A stretch of DNA of 64,000 nucleotides from Acetobacter estunensis (GTDB lineage Bacteria > Pseudomonadota > Alphaproteobacteria > Acetobacterales > Acetobacteraceae): assembly GCF_019083805.1 (NCBI RefSeq), contig NZ_JAHRDV010000003.1, forward strand, positions 1-64,000. The letters are read 5' to 3'. Below are positions 27,785-36,541 of this stretch, one piece after another. The notes beneath the pieces were generated by a model. The model was not told the origin of the DNA and made no database searches. It saw nothing but the letters and a program-made list of their open reading frames with translations. Numbering within the stretch: position 1 is the first letter of the stretch; every line of letters begins with the position of its first letter. A program made the translations under genes and the position numbers.

Positions 27785-28813
27785 ATGAGCAACAGTAAAA
27801 CCATCCCCGCCACCCTTATTCCGGGCGACGGTATCGGTCCCGAGATCATGGACTCGGTCGTCGAAATCCTCGACGCGGTTGGCGCGCCGTTCAAATGGGA
27901 ACGCCACATCGCTGGCATGGCGGGCGTGGATGCGGTTAACGATCCGCTGCCGAAAGAAACCATCGAAAGCATTCGCAAGACTGGTCTGGCACTGAAAGGC
28001 CCGCTGACCACCCCCGTCGGTGGCGGCTTCAAGTCCATCAACGTCACGATGCGTCAGGAGTTCGAACTCTACGCAAATCTTCGTCCCACCAAGACCATTA
28101 TCCCCGGTGGCCGCTACGAGAAGATCGACCTCGTGATCGTGCGCGAGAACCTCGAAGGCTACTACGCCGCGATGGAGCACACGATCCCCGCGAACGGCGA
28201 CTCCAAGGGCATTGCGCTCTCGGGTGGTTATGTCTCACGCAAGGAATGTGAGCGCATCGTCCGCTTTGCCTTCGATTACGCCGTGAAGAACAACCGCAAG
28301 AAGGTGACGCTGGTCCACAAGGCCAACATCATCAAGCAGATGTGCGGCATGTTCCTCGAAGCCGGTCGCAAGGTGGCCGAGGAATACAAGGGCCGCGTCG
28401 AGTGTGACGAGCGTATTGTGGACGCCTGCTCCATGCAGCTCGTCACCAATCCGTGGCAGTTCGACGTCATCGTGACCACCAACCTGTTCGGCGACATCCT
28501 GTCCGATCAGGCTGCCGGTCTGGTGGGCGGCCTCGGTCTCGCGCCGGGTGCGAACATCGGTGAAAAGACCGCGATCTTTGAGGCCGTGCATGGTTCGGCT
28601 CCTGACATCGCGGGCAAGAACCTTGCCAACCCGCTGGCCCTGCTGCTCGCTGCGGTGATGATGCTGCGCCATGTCCGTCGTGACGATCTGGCCGACCGGA
28701 TCGATACGGCAATCACCAACCTGATCACCAGCGGCAAGGTCCGCACCCGTGACATGGGCGGTGAAGCCGGCACCAAGGAACTGACGGCCGCGCTGAAGCA
28801 GGCGCTCGTCTGA
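27785..28813 (+). CDS. icd: Isocitrate dehydrogenase, NAD type
   Basis: A 342-residue beta-decarboxylating dehydrogenase that oxidises isocitrate to 2-oxoglutarate in the TCA cycle. Motifs: LIPGDGIGPEIMDSVVEIL, the isocitrate-phosphate-site pattern near FKSINVTMRQEFELYANLRP, ENLEGYYAAMEHTI and TTNLFGDILSDQAAGLVGG; the coenzyme region EAVHGSAPDIAGKNLANP. The short length and sequence put it with NAD-dependent, IMDH-related enzymes rather than the NADP Icd of E. coli (416). The start is preceded by AGGGAG. It sits behind aminopeptidase P with a 73-nt gap and ends in a strong terminator. Confidence 0.93.
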   Translation: MSNSKTIPATLIPGDGIGPEIMDSVVEILDAVGAPFKWERHIAGMAGVDAVNDPLPKETIESIRKTGLALKGPLTTPVGGGFKSINVTMRQEFELYANLRPTKTIIPGGRYEKIDLVIVRENLEGYYAAMEHTIPANGDSKGIALSGGYVSRKECERIVRFAFDYAVKNNRKKVTLVHKANIIKQMCGMFLEAGRKVAEEYKGRVECDERIVDACSMQLVTNPWQFDVIVTTNLFGDILSDQAAGLVGGLGLAPGANIGEKTAIFEAVHGSAPDIAGKNLANPLALLLAAVMMLRHVRRDDLADRIDTAITNLITSGKVRTRDMGGEAGTKELTAALKQALV

Positions 28814-28860
28814 TCCCCGCGTCCTGCTAACGCCGGATCTGTTTCGGCGCTGACTGCCAG

Positions 28861-28892
28861 AGACCCCGCCTATTTTTCGGCGGGGTCTTTGC
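28861..28892 (+). terminator. Rho-independent terminator after icd
   Basis: Stem AGACCCCGCC/GGCGGGGTCT with an 8-nt loop, followed by TTTGCG, 47 nt past the icd stop codon. Confidence 0.9.
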
Positions 28893-29003
28893 GTATCGGG
28901 GCTTTTCTTCACCAGTTCGGGAAAACGTCTGTAGAGACACGAAATTCTGGCGCGGTTTACCAGAAAATTACCACTCTCCCCCATTCTCCCACGAGCCTTG
29001 CAA

Positions 29004-29825
29004 ATGGGAGATCCCCTACCCGTGACCGTCACCACGGCACAGTCCGAGCCACCACGCCGCAAGGCTCCACGCAATGTGGAGACGCGTCCGGATGTCCGGC
29101 TGGCCCCACCCCTCATTCTTTCTCCGCGTCGCTGCCTTTCGACCCTGTGTCTGACAGGCGCCGATCTTCATCCCGCGCCTACGCCCATCATCAGCCGCCC
29201 TTCTGTGCGCCGTGGCCGACAGAAAGATCCGGCATGGGGGCGTCTTCTCTCGGATGGATGCGCAGTGGCAGCGAGTCTGCCGCCCGGATGTCGCCTCTCG
29301 CTGCCGATCGAACATGCCGGGCCGCTGCCCGAAGATCTGCTGACGCGCCTGACGACGGCCCTGACAACGCACGATTTCGAAGCCAATCGTCTCGACCTTG
29401 AATTTACCGAGATCAGCCTGACGGAAGACACCGATACGCTGTTCTATTCCCTTGCTGCGTTGCGTGATGTTGGCGTGGGCCTGATTCTGGCGGGCTTCGG
29501 TTCCGGCACATCCAGCCTCACCCTTCTGAGAGACCGCACATTTGCCGGTCTCCTGACCGGGGTGAAGCTCAATCGCCATCTCTTTCAGACAAGCGATGAC
29601 GAACAGCAGGCCGTCAACCGCAGCATGGCCCACGCTATTATCCAACTGGCAAGCGATATGGGTCTGACCACGCGCGCGGATGGGGTGGATACGGCGGACA
29701 CTCTTTCCTTTCTTCAATCGATCGGCTGTCGAGAAGGCGGTGGCATGGCGCTGGGGGCAGCGGAACCGCTGCCTGCCTTCCTGAGACTGTATGCCAACGA
29801 GAACGTGTCCCCTCTCGCCACCTGA
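29004..29825 (+). CDS. Truncated, degenerate EAL-domain protein
   Basis: A 273-residue protein. Residues 1-75 are basic and unrelated; from about residue 88 on, the C-terminal two thirds of an EAL fold can be followed: LLTRLTTALTTHDFE, LDLEFTEISL, VGLILAGFGSGTSSLTLL, LTGVKLNRHLF, AIIQLASDMGLTTRADGVDT and LSFLQSIGC. The EAL signature itself and the first helices are missing. Metal and c-di-GMP residues of active enzymes are altered: DDFGTG is AGFGSG, KID is KLN, AEGVE is ADGVD, QG is EG. It is thus not a phosphodiesterase by motif; it may bind a nucleotide or a protein. It lies 190 nt downstream of icd and 46 nt before the Hsp70-like gene. Confidence 0.8.
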   Translation: MGDPLPVTVTTAQSEPPRRKAPRNVETRPDVRLAPPLILSPRRCLSTLCLTGADLHPAPTPIISRPSVRRGRQKDPAWGRLLSDGCAVAASLPPGCRLSLPIEHAGPLPEDLLTRLTTALTTHDFEANRLDLEFTEISLTEDTDTLFYSLAALRDVGVGLILAGFGSGTSSLTLLRDRTFAGLLTGVKLNRHLFQTSDDEQQAVNRSMAHAIIQLASDMGLTTRADGVDTADTLSFLQSIGCREGGGMALGAAEPLPAFLRLYANENVSPLAT

Positions 29826-29871
29826 AATCAGACATGGACAGGCAGGCGGTCGAACTCTATCTCCGCCCGTC

Positions 29872-31149
29872 ATGACGTCCTCCCCCGCCCTCACCCGGAT
29901 CGGTATCGATTTCGGCACAACCAACAGCGTCATCGTGATCGCGCGGCCCGACCGCACGATCCAGACCATCCGTTTTCCCATGCAGGACGGCTCCACCACC
30001 GAAACCTGCCGCACATTGCTGGCCATCTGGCAGGAAATGGAAGGTGGACGCCGCGTGCTGGAACGTGCCGTGGGCGCAGACGCTATCGAGGCGCATCTGG
30101 ACGATCCGGCCGAGACCCGCCTGATCATGTCCATGAAGTCCTATCTGGCGCAGGCCAGCTTCCGTGAAACACAGGTGTTCGGCCAGCGGCTGTCACTGGA
30201 ACGCCTTATCGCCACTTTCTTGCGCGAACTGATGAAGCTGGGCGGCCTCTCCCCGGCCGATTGCGCCGTGACGGTTGGGCGGCCGGTGCATTTCGTGGGC
30301 GAGAGCGCCGATGATGCTCTTGGAGAGGAACGTCTACGGGCCGGTTTTGCCGAAGCGGGATTTGCTGATGTTTCTGTCATGCTGGAGCCGGAAGCCGCTG
30401 GATGGCGCTTCATGCAGCGTCTTGATCGCCCCGCCACTGTGCTGGTGGGGGATTTCGGCGGCGGCACAAGCGATTTCTCGGTCATGCGCTTCGATCCCGG
30501 CGGCACGCAGGCCACCCAGCCGCTAGGACATGCCGGTGTAGGACTGGCAGGGGACCAGTTCGACTTCCGGATCATCGATAATGTGGTGGCGCCATCCCTC
30601 GGCCGCGACTGCACTTTCCGCATCATGGGCGGGGAACCTTTGCCAGTGCCTATCGAATGGTTCCGTGCCCTTGCCCGGTGGCACCGCCTTTCGCTAATGC
30701 GCACACCTCGTATTCTCAACGAAATCGCGGATGTCGCGCGCACCACCTCCGAACCGCAGAAGCTGGAAAACCTCATCGAACTGGTTCGCGAACAGCGCGG
30801 GCAGGAACTCTACAACGCGGTCTCGGCAACCAAACGCGCCCTCTCTTCCGCCGAAACCGCACAGCTCAGCTTTTCTCAGCCCGGTCTGAACATCGAGACT
30901 TCCATTTCCCGTGAAGAGTTCGAGCGCTGGATTGCTCCCGACATCGCACAACTCGATGAAGGCATCGATCGCGCCATGAATGAAGCGAATCTGACACCCA
31001 ATCAGATCGATCGCGTCTTCCTCACAGGTGGCACTTCCTTCGTGCCCGCCGTGCGTCGCCTGTTTACTTCGCGTTTTGGAGAAGAGCGTGTGGAACTCGG
31101 AGGCGAGTTCGTCTCGGTGGCCGAAGGTCTGGCGCTGGCCTCCGCGTAA
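29872..31149 (+). CDS. Hsp70-family ATPase-domain protein (YegD-like)
   Basis: A 425-residue protein with the Hsp70/actin ATPase fold and no substrate-binding domain. Visible are the phosphate-1 loop RIGIDFGTTNSVIVIARP, phosphate-2 ATVLVGDFGGGTSDFSVM and the adenosine motif VFLTGGTSFVPAVRRLF. The length matches E. coli YegD rather than DnaK (638). Such proteins are thought to be ATP-dependent chaperone-like factors; the client is unknown. Start at MTSSPALTRIGIDF is where the domain begins, though no good ribosome site precedes it. It follows the EAL-like protein by 46 nt. Confidence 0.87.
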   Translation: MTSSPALTRIGIDFGTTNSVIVIARPDRTIQTIRFPMQDGSTTETCRTLLAIWQEMEGGRRVLERAVGADAIEAHLDDPAETRLIMSMKSYLAQASFRETQVFGQRLSLERLIATFLRELMKLGGLSPADCAVTVGRPVHFVGESADDALGEERLRAGFAEAGFADVSVMLEPEAAGWRFMQRLDRPATVLVGDFGGGTSDFSVMRFDPGGTQATQPLGHAGVGLAGDQFDFRIIDNVVAPSLGRDCTFRIMGGEPLPVPIEWFRALARWHRLSLMRTPRILNEIADVARTTSEPQKLENLIELVREQRGQELYNAVSATKRALSSAETAQLSFSQPGLNIETSISREEFERWIAPDIAQLDEGIDRAMNEANLTPNQIDRVFLTGGTSFVPAVRRLFTSRFGEERVELGGEFVSVAEGLALASA

Positions 31150-31222
31150 TCCGTTCTGGGCGAATCAGGTCAGCGTCCAACGGGTGTTGTCAGTCGCGGC
31201 TCCACAAGCGACATTCGTCGCC

Positions 31223-32365
31223 ATGAGACGGTTTTCCGCATGCGCCCGCCTGCCGCTTCTGGCGGTCCTTTTTCTCTCGCCCCTCATTACGCCGGAAATG
31301 GCGTGGGCCGTTCCAATGCCGGAGAAACCGGAAGTCGCTGGGGGCGCGCTTTCGCCCGCTCTCACCTCCTCCACGCAGATATGGGACGCTGTGCAGGCTC
31401 TCCCCGATGGACGTCTGATCCTCGAAGCGCCGGGCTGGCTGGGCAATCCCACTCCGCAATTGAGCGTCAGCGCAAAAGGTGCGGCCCCCACGCCCTATCC
31501 CAACAGTCGCTGGAACACGGACGCAGGCGATCCGGCGCAGCGTTTTGTCGCCATCACCGGCATGACGCTGGCCTCCGATGGGAGCCTGTGGGTCATCGAT
31601 AGCGGTGTCTCGGACCGTGAGAAGCCACCTGTAGCGGGGCCGAAACTGATCCAGATCGAAACTCAGAACAACACCGTGCAGAGAGTGATCGAACTCTCCC
31701 CCAATGTTCTGCGACACGGCAGCGTCCTCGGTGGCATCGCCATTCATGGCAACACGGCCTATGTGCCGGATTCTGGTGATGCCGGGCTTGTCGTGGTCAA
31801 TCTCGATGACGGCTCGGCCCAACGGTTTCTCGATCATGTGCAGGCACTGACCGCTGGACGCCCCATCACCACCCCGTCCGGCACGGTAAAAGCACCGGAC
31901 GGACGACCCATCGCCATTGACGCCAGCCTGATCGCCATCAGCCCGGATGGGCAATGGCTCTATGTCCAGCCCTATTGCGGACCGCTTTACCGCATCGCCA
32001 CCTCTCTGTTCGACGATCCCGACTCCACGAACACTGCTCTGCAGGAGAGCGCCACGCTGTGGTACAAGACACATGCTCTCGGTGGTTTGACAGTCGGACC
32101 AGATGGCACGCTCTACTGGTCCGATGTGACGACCGGCAGCATCGACAGCTACACACCGGGCCGCATCCCGCATCATCTCATCACCGATCCGAGACTGCGC
32201 TGGCCGGGCGGCGCTTCGCTTTCTGGCAACACCCTCTATGTGCCCGCCTCGCAACTCGATCAGGCCGCGCGTTTCCAGAACGGCCACGCCACGGTGCAAT
32301 GGCCTGTCACGGTCTATGCGCTGCACCTGCCCGATGACGCCACATCGGACGTTTTGCGCAAATAG
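31223..32365 (+). CDS. Exported major royal jelly/yellow-family propeller protein
   Basis: A 380-residue exported protein. Residues 1-32 are a signal peptide (LPLLAVLFLSPLITPEMAWA). The remainder has the family's beta-propeller blades: GMTLASDGSLWVIDSGV, GGIAIHGNTAYVPDSGDAGLVVVNLD, IAISPDGQWLYVQPYCG, GGLTVGPDGTLYWSDVTTGSI. This corresponds to the major royal jelly protein domain (PF03022), which in bacteria is periplasmic and of unproven function, perhaps a sugar-lactonase-like hydrolase. The start MRRFSACARL has a charged n-region. It is 74 nt downstream of the Hsp70-like gene. Confidence 0.85.
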   Translation: MRRFSACARLPLLAVLFLSPLITPEMAWAVPMPEKPEVAGGALSPALTSSTQIWDAVQALPDGRLILEAPGWLGNPTPQLSVSAKGAAPTPYPNSRWNTDAGDPAQRFVAITGMTLASDGSLWVIDSGVSDREKPPVAGPKLIQIETQNNTVQRVIELSPNVLRHGSVLGGIAIHGNTAYVPDSGDAGLVVVNLDDGSAQRFLDHVQALTAGRPITTPSGTVKAPDGRPIAIDASLIAISPDGQWLYVQPYCGPLYRIATSLFDDPDSTNTALQESATLWYKTHALGGLTVGPDGTLYWSDVTTGSIDSYTPGRIPHHLITDPRLRWPGGASLSGNTLYVPASQLDQAARFQNGHATVQWPVTVYALHLPDDATSDVLRK

Positions 32366-32405
32366 TCCCCTCCCCGGCGGCGCCTAGACCGGCTATGGAA
32401 GACAC

Positions 32406-33806
32406 ATGAAATACGTTTCCACCCGTGGTCAGGCCCCGACCCGCTCCTTCTCCGACATCCTGCTTGCCGGTCTGGCGGAGGATGGCGGCCTCTACATGCC
32501 CGAGAGCTGGCCGCAGTTCTCGAAAGACGAATGGCGGGCCATGCGCACGCTGTCGTATCCGGACCTCGCCGCGCGCGTCATCGCGCCTTTCGCGGAGGGT
32601 TCGCTCACGCACGAGACGCTGAGCAAGCTGTGCCACGACGCTTATGCACGCTTCGATCACGCCGCCATCGTGCCGCTTACGCAGATTGAGGACGGTCTGT
32701 TCGTACAGGAACTGTTCCACGGGCCTACGCTGGCCTTCAAAGATATGGCCATGCAGCTGCTCGGGCGGCTGTTCGATCATGTACTAAACGAGCGTGACGA
32801 ACGCGTGACCATCGTGGGTGCGACCTCGGGCGACACCGGCTCCGCCGCGATCGAAGCCTGTCGTGGACGCGAGCGCCTGACGGTGGCCATTCTGCACCCC
32901 GAAGGCCGCACTTCCGAAGTGCAGCGTCGCCAGATGACCACGGTGCTGGACCCGAACATTCACAATCTTGCGGTGCAGGGCACGTTCGACGACTGTCAGG
33001 ATCTGGTGAAATCCATGTTCGCGGACCTGCCGTTCCGCACCGACATGCACCTCTCTGCTGTCAATTCCATCAACTGGGCCCGCATCGCCGCCCAGATCCC
33101 CTATTACGTCTATTCCGCTCTGCAGCTTGGCGCGCCGGACCGTGAAGTCTCGTTCGCTGTCCCCACCGGTAATTTCGGCAACGTGCTGGCCGCATGGGTC
33201 GCATGTCAGATGGGCCTGCCGGTGAAGCATCTGTGCGTTGGCTCCAACCGCAACGACATCCTCACACGCTTCCTTCACAGCAACGACATGAGCACCCGCA
33301 AGGTCGTGCCCAGCCTGTCGCCGTCGATGGATATTCAGGTCTCCTCCAACTTTGAGCGTCTGCTGTTCGAGGTGATGGGACGGGACGCACAGGCCTGCGC
33401 CAATCTGATGACCGGCTTCCGCACGACGGGAAAGATGGACGTCCCCTCCAAGGCCTGGGAGGCCATCAGCACCCTATTCTCCGGCAAGGAGTTGGACGAC
33501 GCGGCCACGACCGCCGAAATCCGCTCGCTGTACGAGAAAAATCGCTATCTAGCCGACCCACACACCATCATTGGCATTGCCGCAGGCCGCGCGTTCCGCG
33601 AGCCGGGTGTACCCATGGTGGCCATGGCGACGGCGCATCCGGCGAAGTTCCCAGATGCCATGCGTGAAGCCACTGGAATTACGCCCGCACTACCCCCATC
33701 TCTGGCGGACCTGTTCGAGCGCGAGGAGCGCTACCGCGTGGTGTCCAACGATCTTACGGTCGTGGAAGATGCCATCCGGGCCAGCGTCCTCGCCAACTCA
33801 CGCTGA
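32406..33806 (+). CDS. thrC: Threonine synthase
   Basis: A 466-residue PLP enzyme that makes threonine from O-phosphohomoserine. The PLP lysine is Lys112 in GPTLAFKDMAMQLLG; the phosphate-binding VGATSGDTGSAAIEACRG and PTGNFGNVLAAWVACQMGLP are intact. The N-terminal MKYVSTRGQAPTRSFSDILL is characteristic of the long class of the enzyme. It is followed by a GC-rich terminator and then by an M16 peptidase gene, a linkage frequent in Alphaproteobacteria. Confidence 0.96.
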   Translation: MKYVSTRGQAPTRSFSDILLAGLAEDGGLYMPESWPQFSKDEWRAMRTLSYPDLAARVIAPFAEGSLTHETLSKLCHDAYARFDHAAIVPLTQIEDGLFVQELFHGPTLAFKDMAMQLLGRLFDHVLNERDERVTIVGATSGDTGSAAIEACRGRERLTVAILHPEGRTSEVQRRQMTTVLDPNIHNLAVQGTFDDCQDLVKSMFADLPFRTDMHLSAVNSINWARIAAQIPYYVYSALQLGAPDREVSFAVPTGNFGNVLAAWVACQMGLPVKHLCVGSNRNDILTRFLHSNDMSTRKVVPSLSPSMDIQVSSNFERLLFEVMGRDAQACANLMTGFRTTGKMDVPSKAWEAISTLFSGKELDDAATTAEIRSLYEKNRYLADPHTIIGIAAGRAFREPGVPMVAMATAHPAKFPDAMREATGITPALPPSLADLFEREERYRVVSNDLTVVEDAIRASVLANSR

Positions 33807-33815
33807 TCCCCTTCC

Positions 33816-33842
33816 GGGCGGGAGGCTCTCCCGCCCCCTTTC
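33816..33842 (+). terminator. Terminator after thrC
   Basis: Stem GGGCGGGAG/CTCCCGCCC with loop GCT, then CCTTTC. The pyrimidine tail is short, so leakage into the M16 gene is possible. Confidence 0.75.
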
Positions 33843-33851
33843 AGGATACAC

Positions 33852-35117
33852 ATGACCGATCCCATCCAGACGACCCGCCTGCCTTCCGGCCTGACCGTTG
33901 TCACAGAGCGCATGGAGCGCGTCGAGACCGTCTCCTTCGGAGCCTATGTCGCCACAGGCACCCGCGACGAACGTCCTGAGGAAAACGGCGTTTCCCATTT
34001 CCTCGAACATATGGCCTTCAAGGGCACGACCTCGCGTTCCGCCGCCCGGATTGCGGAAGAAATCGAGAATGTAGGTGGACACATCAACGCCTATACGGCG
34101 CGCGAGCAGACGGCCTATTACGTCAAGCTGCTCAAGGGTGATCTGGGGCTGGGCATCGACATCATCGGTGACATCCTCTCCCACTCCACCTTTCTGCCCG
34201 AGGAAGTGGAACGCGAACGTGGCGTGATTCTTCAGGAAATCGGGCAGGCCAACGACACGCCTGACGACATCATCTTCGATCATTTTCAGGAAACGGCGTT
34301 TGCCGGCCAACCGATGGGACTGCCCACGCTCGGCACCGAAAGCCTGATCCGCGAGATGAGCCGCGACACCCTGATGGGCTATATGCGCACTCACTACACT
34401 GCGGACAACATGATCGTCGCAGCCGCCGGCAACCTCCATCATGACGATGTGGTGGAGCGGGTAAGTCGTCACTTCGCGGATCTGCCCGCCGGCAAGAAAA
34501 TGCCCCGCGTCACCAGCCATTACACCGGCGGCGAATACCGCAAGGAAAAGGAACTCGATCAGGCCCATATCCTGCTCGGCTTCCCGTCTGTGCCCTATGG
34601 AGACGCGGACTATCATGCGGCCCTGCTGCTCTCCACTCTTCTGGGCGGTGGCATGTCCTCGCGGCTGTTTCAGGAAATCCGTGAAAAACGCGGACTGGTC
34701 TACTCAGTCTATTCCTTCATCACGCCCTTTCTCGATGGCGGTCTGTTCGGCATCTACGCCGGAACCGGCAAGGAGGAGGCCCGCGAGCTTCTGCCCGTGA
34801 CGCTGGATGAACTGGCCAAGGTGCAGCAGGCCATCACCACACCGGAACTGACCCGCGCCCGCGCCCAGCTTAAGTCTTCGCTGCTCATGTCACTGGAAAG
34901 CACGGGCAGCCGGTGTGAGCAGATCGCTCGACAGCTTCAGATCTTCGGTCGCCTGATCTCGATTTCCGAGACCGTGGCGAAGATTGATGCGGTAACACCC
35001 GACGACATCAATCGCGTTGCGCGACGCATCTTCCGCGCGCAGCCCACACTCGCCTGCCTCGGCCCGGTGGATGGCGTGATGTCTTTCGGCACGCTTGAGG
35101 AGCAGCTTGCGGCATGA
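33852..35117 (+). CDS. M16-family zinc peptidase (mitochondrial processing peptidase-like)
   Basis: A 421-residue peptidase of the M16B group. The inverted zinc motif HxxEH is His49-Phe-Leu-Glu52-His53 in NGVSHFLEHMAFKG; the downstream Glu ligand is in RERGVILQEIGQANDTPDD. The later R/Y substrate region LSTLLGGGMSSRLFQEIREKRGLVYS is complete, so both halves of the clamp are present. These enzymes degrade or process peptides in the cytoplasm or periplasm. There is no signal peptide. The stop overlaps the pmbA start by 4 nt (ATGA). Confidence 0.93.
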   Translation: MTDPIQTTRLPSGLTVVTERMERVETVSFGAYVATGTRDERPEENGVSHFLEHMAFKGTTSRSAARIAEEIENVGGHINAYTAREQTAYYVKLLKGDLGLGIDIIGDILSHSTFLPEEVERERGVILQEIGQANDTPDDIIFDHFQETAFAGQPMGLPTLGTESLIREMSRDTLMGYMRTHYTADNMIVAAAGNLHHDDVVERVSRHFADLPAGKKMPRVTSHYTGGEYRKEKELDQAHILLGFPSVPYGDADYHAALLLSTLLGGGMSSRLFQEIREKRGLVYSVYSFITPFLDGGLFGIYAGTGKEEARELLPVTLDELAKVQQAITTPELTRARAQLKSSLLMSLESTGSRCEQIARQLQIFGRLISISETVAKIDAVTPDDINRVARRIFRAQPTLACLGPVDGVMSFGTLEEQLAA

Positions 35118-36457
35118 GCACCTCTCCCCTCGACCTCGCCTGCGAGATTGTCGCACGCGCCACGAAACACGGTGCCGATGCCGCTGATGCTGTCTATGCA
35201 GGTGGCACAGCCTTGGGCGTGAGCGTGCGCAACGGCGTCACGGAAGAACTCGAACGCTCCGAGACCACCGATCTCGGCCTGCGGGTGTTCGTGGGGAAAC
35301 GCTCCGCCATCGTCTCGACCTCCACACCGGATCCGGCCGGATTCGATATGCTGATTGAGCAGGCACTCGCCATGGCCCGTGTGCTGCCTGAAGATGCCAA
35401 TGCCGGCTTTCCCGACGGCGTGGAACTGATCGGGCGGGTGGAAACCAACACGCTCGATCTGATGGACCCGACGGAGCCAGATGCGACGCAGTTGCTCGAT
35501 CGCGCCCGCCGCACGGAAGATGCCGGACGAGCCATTGAAGGCGTGACCAACTCAGCCGGAGCCAGCGCTTCATGGGGGCGCACTCAGGTCGCGCTGGCAA
35601 CTTCACGTGGCGTGGCCGGACAGTACGGCCGGACGCGGCACTCCATTTCCATGAGCGCGCTGGCCGGTCACGGTACCGCCATGCAGCGCGATTACGACTA
35701 CCACAGCACCGTTCACCTGGCGGATCTGGACGCTCCAGAAACCATCGGTGCCAGCGCAGGGCGCAAGGCTGTCGCCCGTCTGGATCCGGTACAGCCGCGC
35801 ACTGGCGTCCTGCCGATACTCTTTGCGCCGCGCATAGCGAACAGCCTACTTGGGCATCTTGCCGGAGCGATCAACGGTGTGGCGATTGCCCGGGGCACAT
35901 CGTTCCTGAAAGCGCATATGGGCAAGTGCATTTTTCCGACAGGTCTGCGTGTGATTGATGATCCGCATCGTCAGCGCGGCCTGCGCTCCCGTCCTTTCGA
36001 TGGTGAAGGTGTACAGGGAGCAACGCTCGATCTCGTGGCGGATGGCGTTTTGCAGCACTGGCTGCTCGATGGCCGCAGCGCGCGTCAGTTGAAACTGCTT
36101 TCTAATGGTCGAGCGGTCCGTGGCGCGTCCTCCCCTCCGTCTCCGGGCGTATCGAACCTGTTTTTCGCGCCCGGAACCGCCACGCCTCAGGAACTGATGT
36201 CCGATATCGAGGAAGGTATCTACATTACCGAAATGATGGGTTCCGCCGTTAACGGCATTACCGGCGATTACAGCCGTGGCGCCTCCGGTTTCATGATCCG
36301 CAATGGCCAGCTTGCCGATCCGGTTGCAGAATTCACGGTTGCCGGCAATCTTCTGGACATGTTCGGGCGAGTACAAGTGGCAAACGACCTGTCCTTCCGC
36401 TTCGGAATGGATTCACCCACCGTTCGCATCGACGCCATGAGTGTCGCGGGCAACTGA
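35114..36457 (+). CDS. pmbA: Modulator of DNA gyrase/peptide maturation protein PmbA (TldE family)
   Basis: A 447-residue TldD/PmbA-superfamily protein. Family features: the N-terminal LRVFVGKRSAIVSTS, the central RRTEDAGRAIEGVTNSAGAS block, GVLPILFAPRIANSLLGHL, and the C-terminal NGITGDYSRGASGFMIRNG and EFTVAGNLLDMFGRV. It lacks the HExxxH motif of TldD, as expected for the non-catalytic TldE partner; a tldD gene is not in this window. PmbA and TldD together process peptides and unfolded substrates. Its translation is coupled to the M16 peptidase by a 4-nt overlap. Confidence 0.92.
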   Translation: MSTSPLDLACEIVARATKHGADAADAVYAGGTALGVSVRNGVTEELERSETTDLGLRVFVGKRSAIVSTSTPDPAGFDMLIEQALAMARVLPEDANAGFPDGVELIGRVETNTLDLMDPTEPDATQLLDRARRTEDAGRAIEGVTNSAGASASWGRTQVALATSRGVAGQYGRTRHSISMSALAGHGTAMQRDYDYHSTVHLADLDAPETIGASAGRKAVARLDPVQPRTGVLPILFAPRIANSLLGHLAGAINGVAIARGTSFLKAHMGKCIFPTGLRVIDDPHRQRGLRSRPFDGEGVQGATLDLVADGVLQHWLLDGRSARQLKLLSNGRAVRGASSPPSPGVSNLFFAPGTATPQELMSDIEEGIYITEMMGSAVNGITGDYSRGASGFMIRNGQLADPVAEFTVAGNLLDMFGRVQVANDLSFRFGMDSPTVRIDAMSVAGN

Positions 36458-36488
36458 ATCTTTCCTCAGCCGTAAGTAATAGGTTGCC

Positions 36489-36512
36489 GGGTGATCTTCG
36501 ATCATCCGTTTC
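36489..36512 (+). terminator. Candidate terminator after pmbA
   Basis: Stem GGGTGATC/GATCATCC with loop TTC, followed by GTTTCTGT, 31 nt after the pmbA stop. Confidence 0.7.
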
Positions 36513-36541
36513 TGTGTAATCGGAGGTGCGTTCTGTCCACC

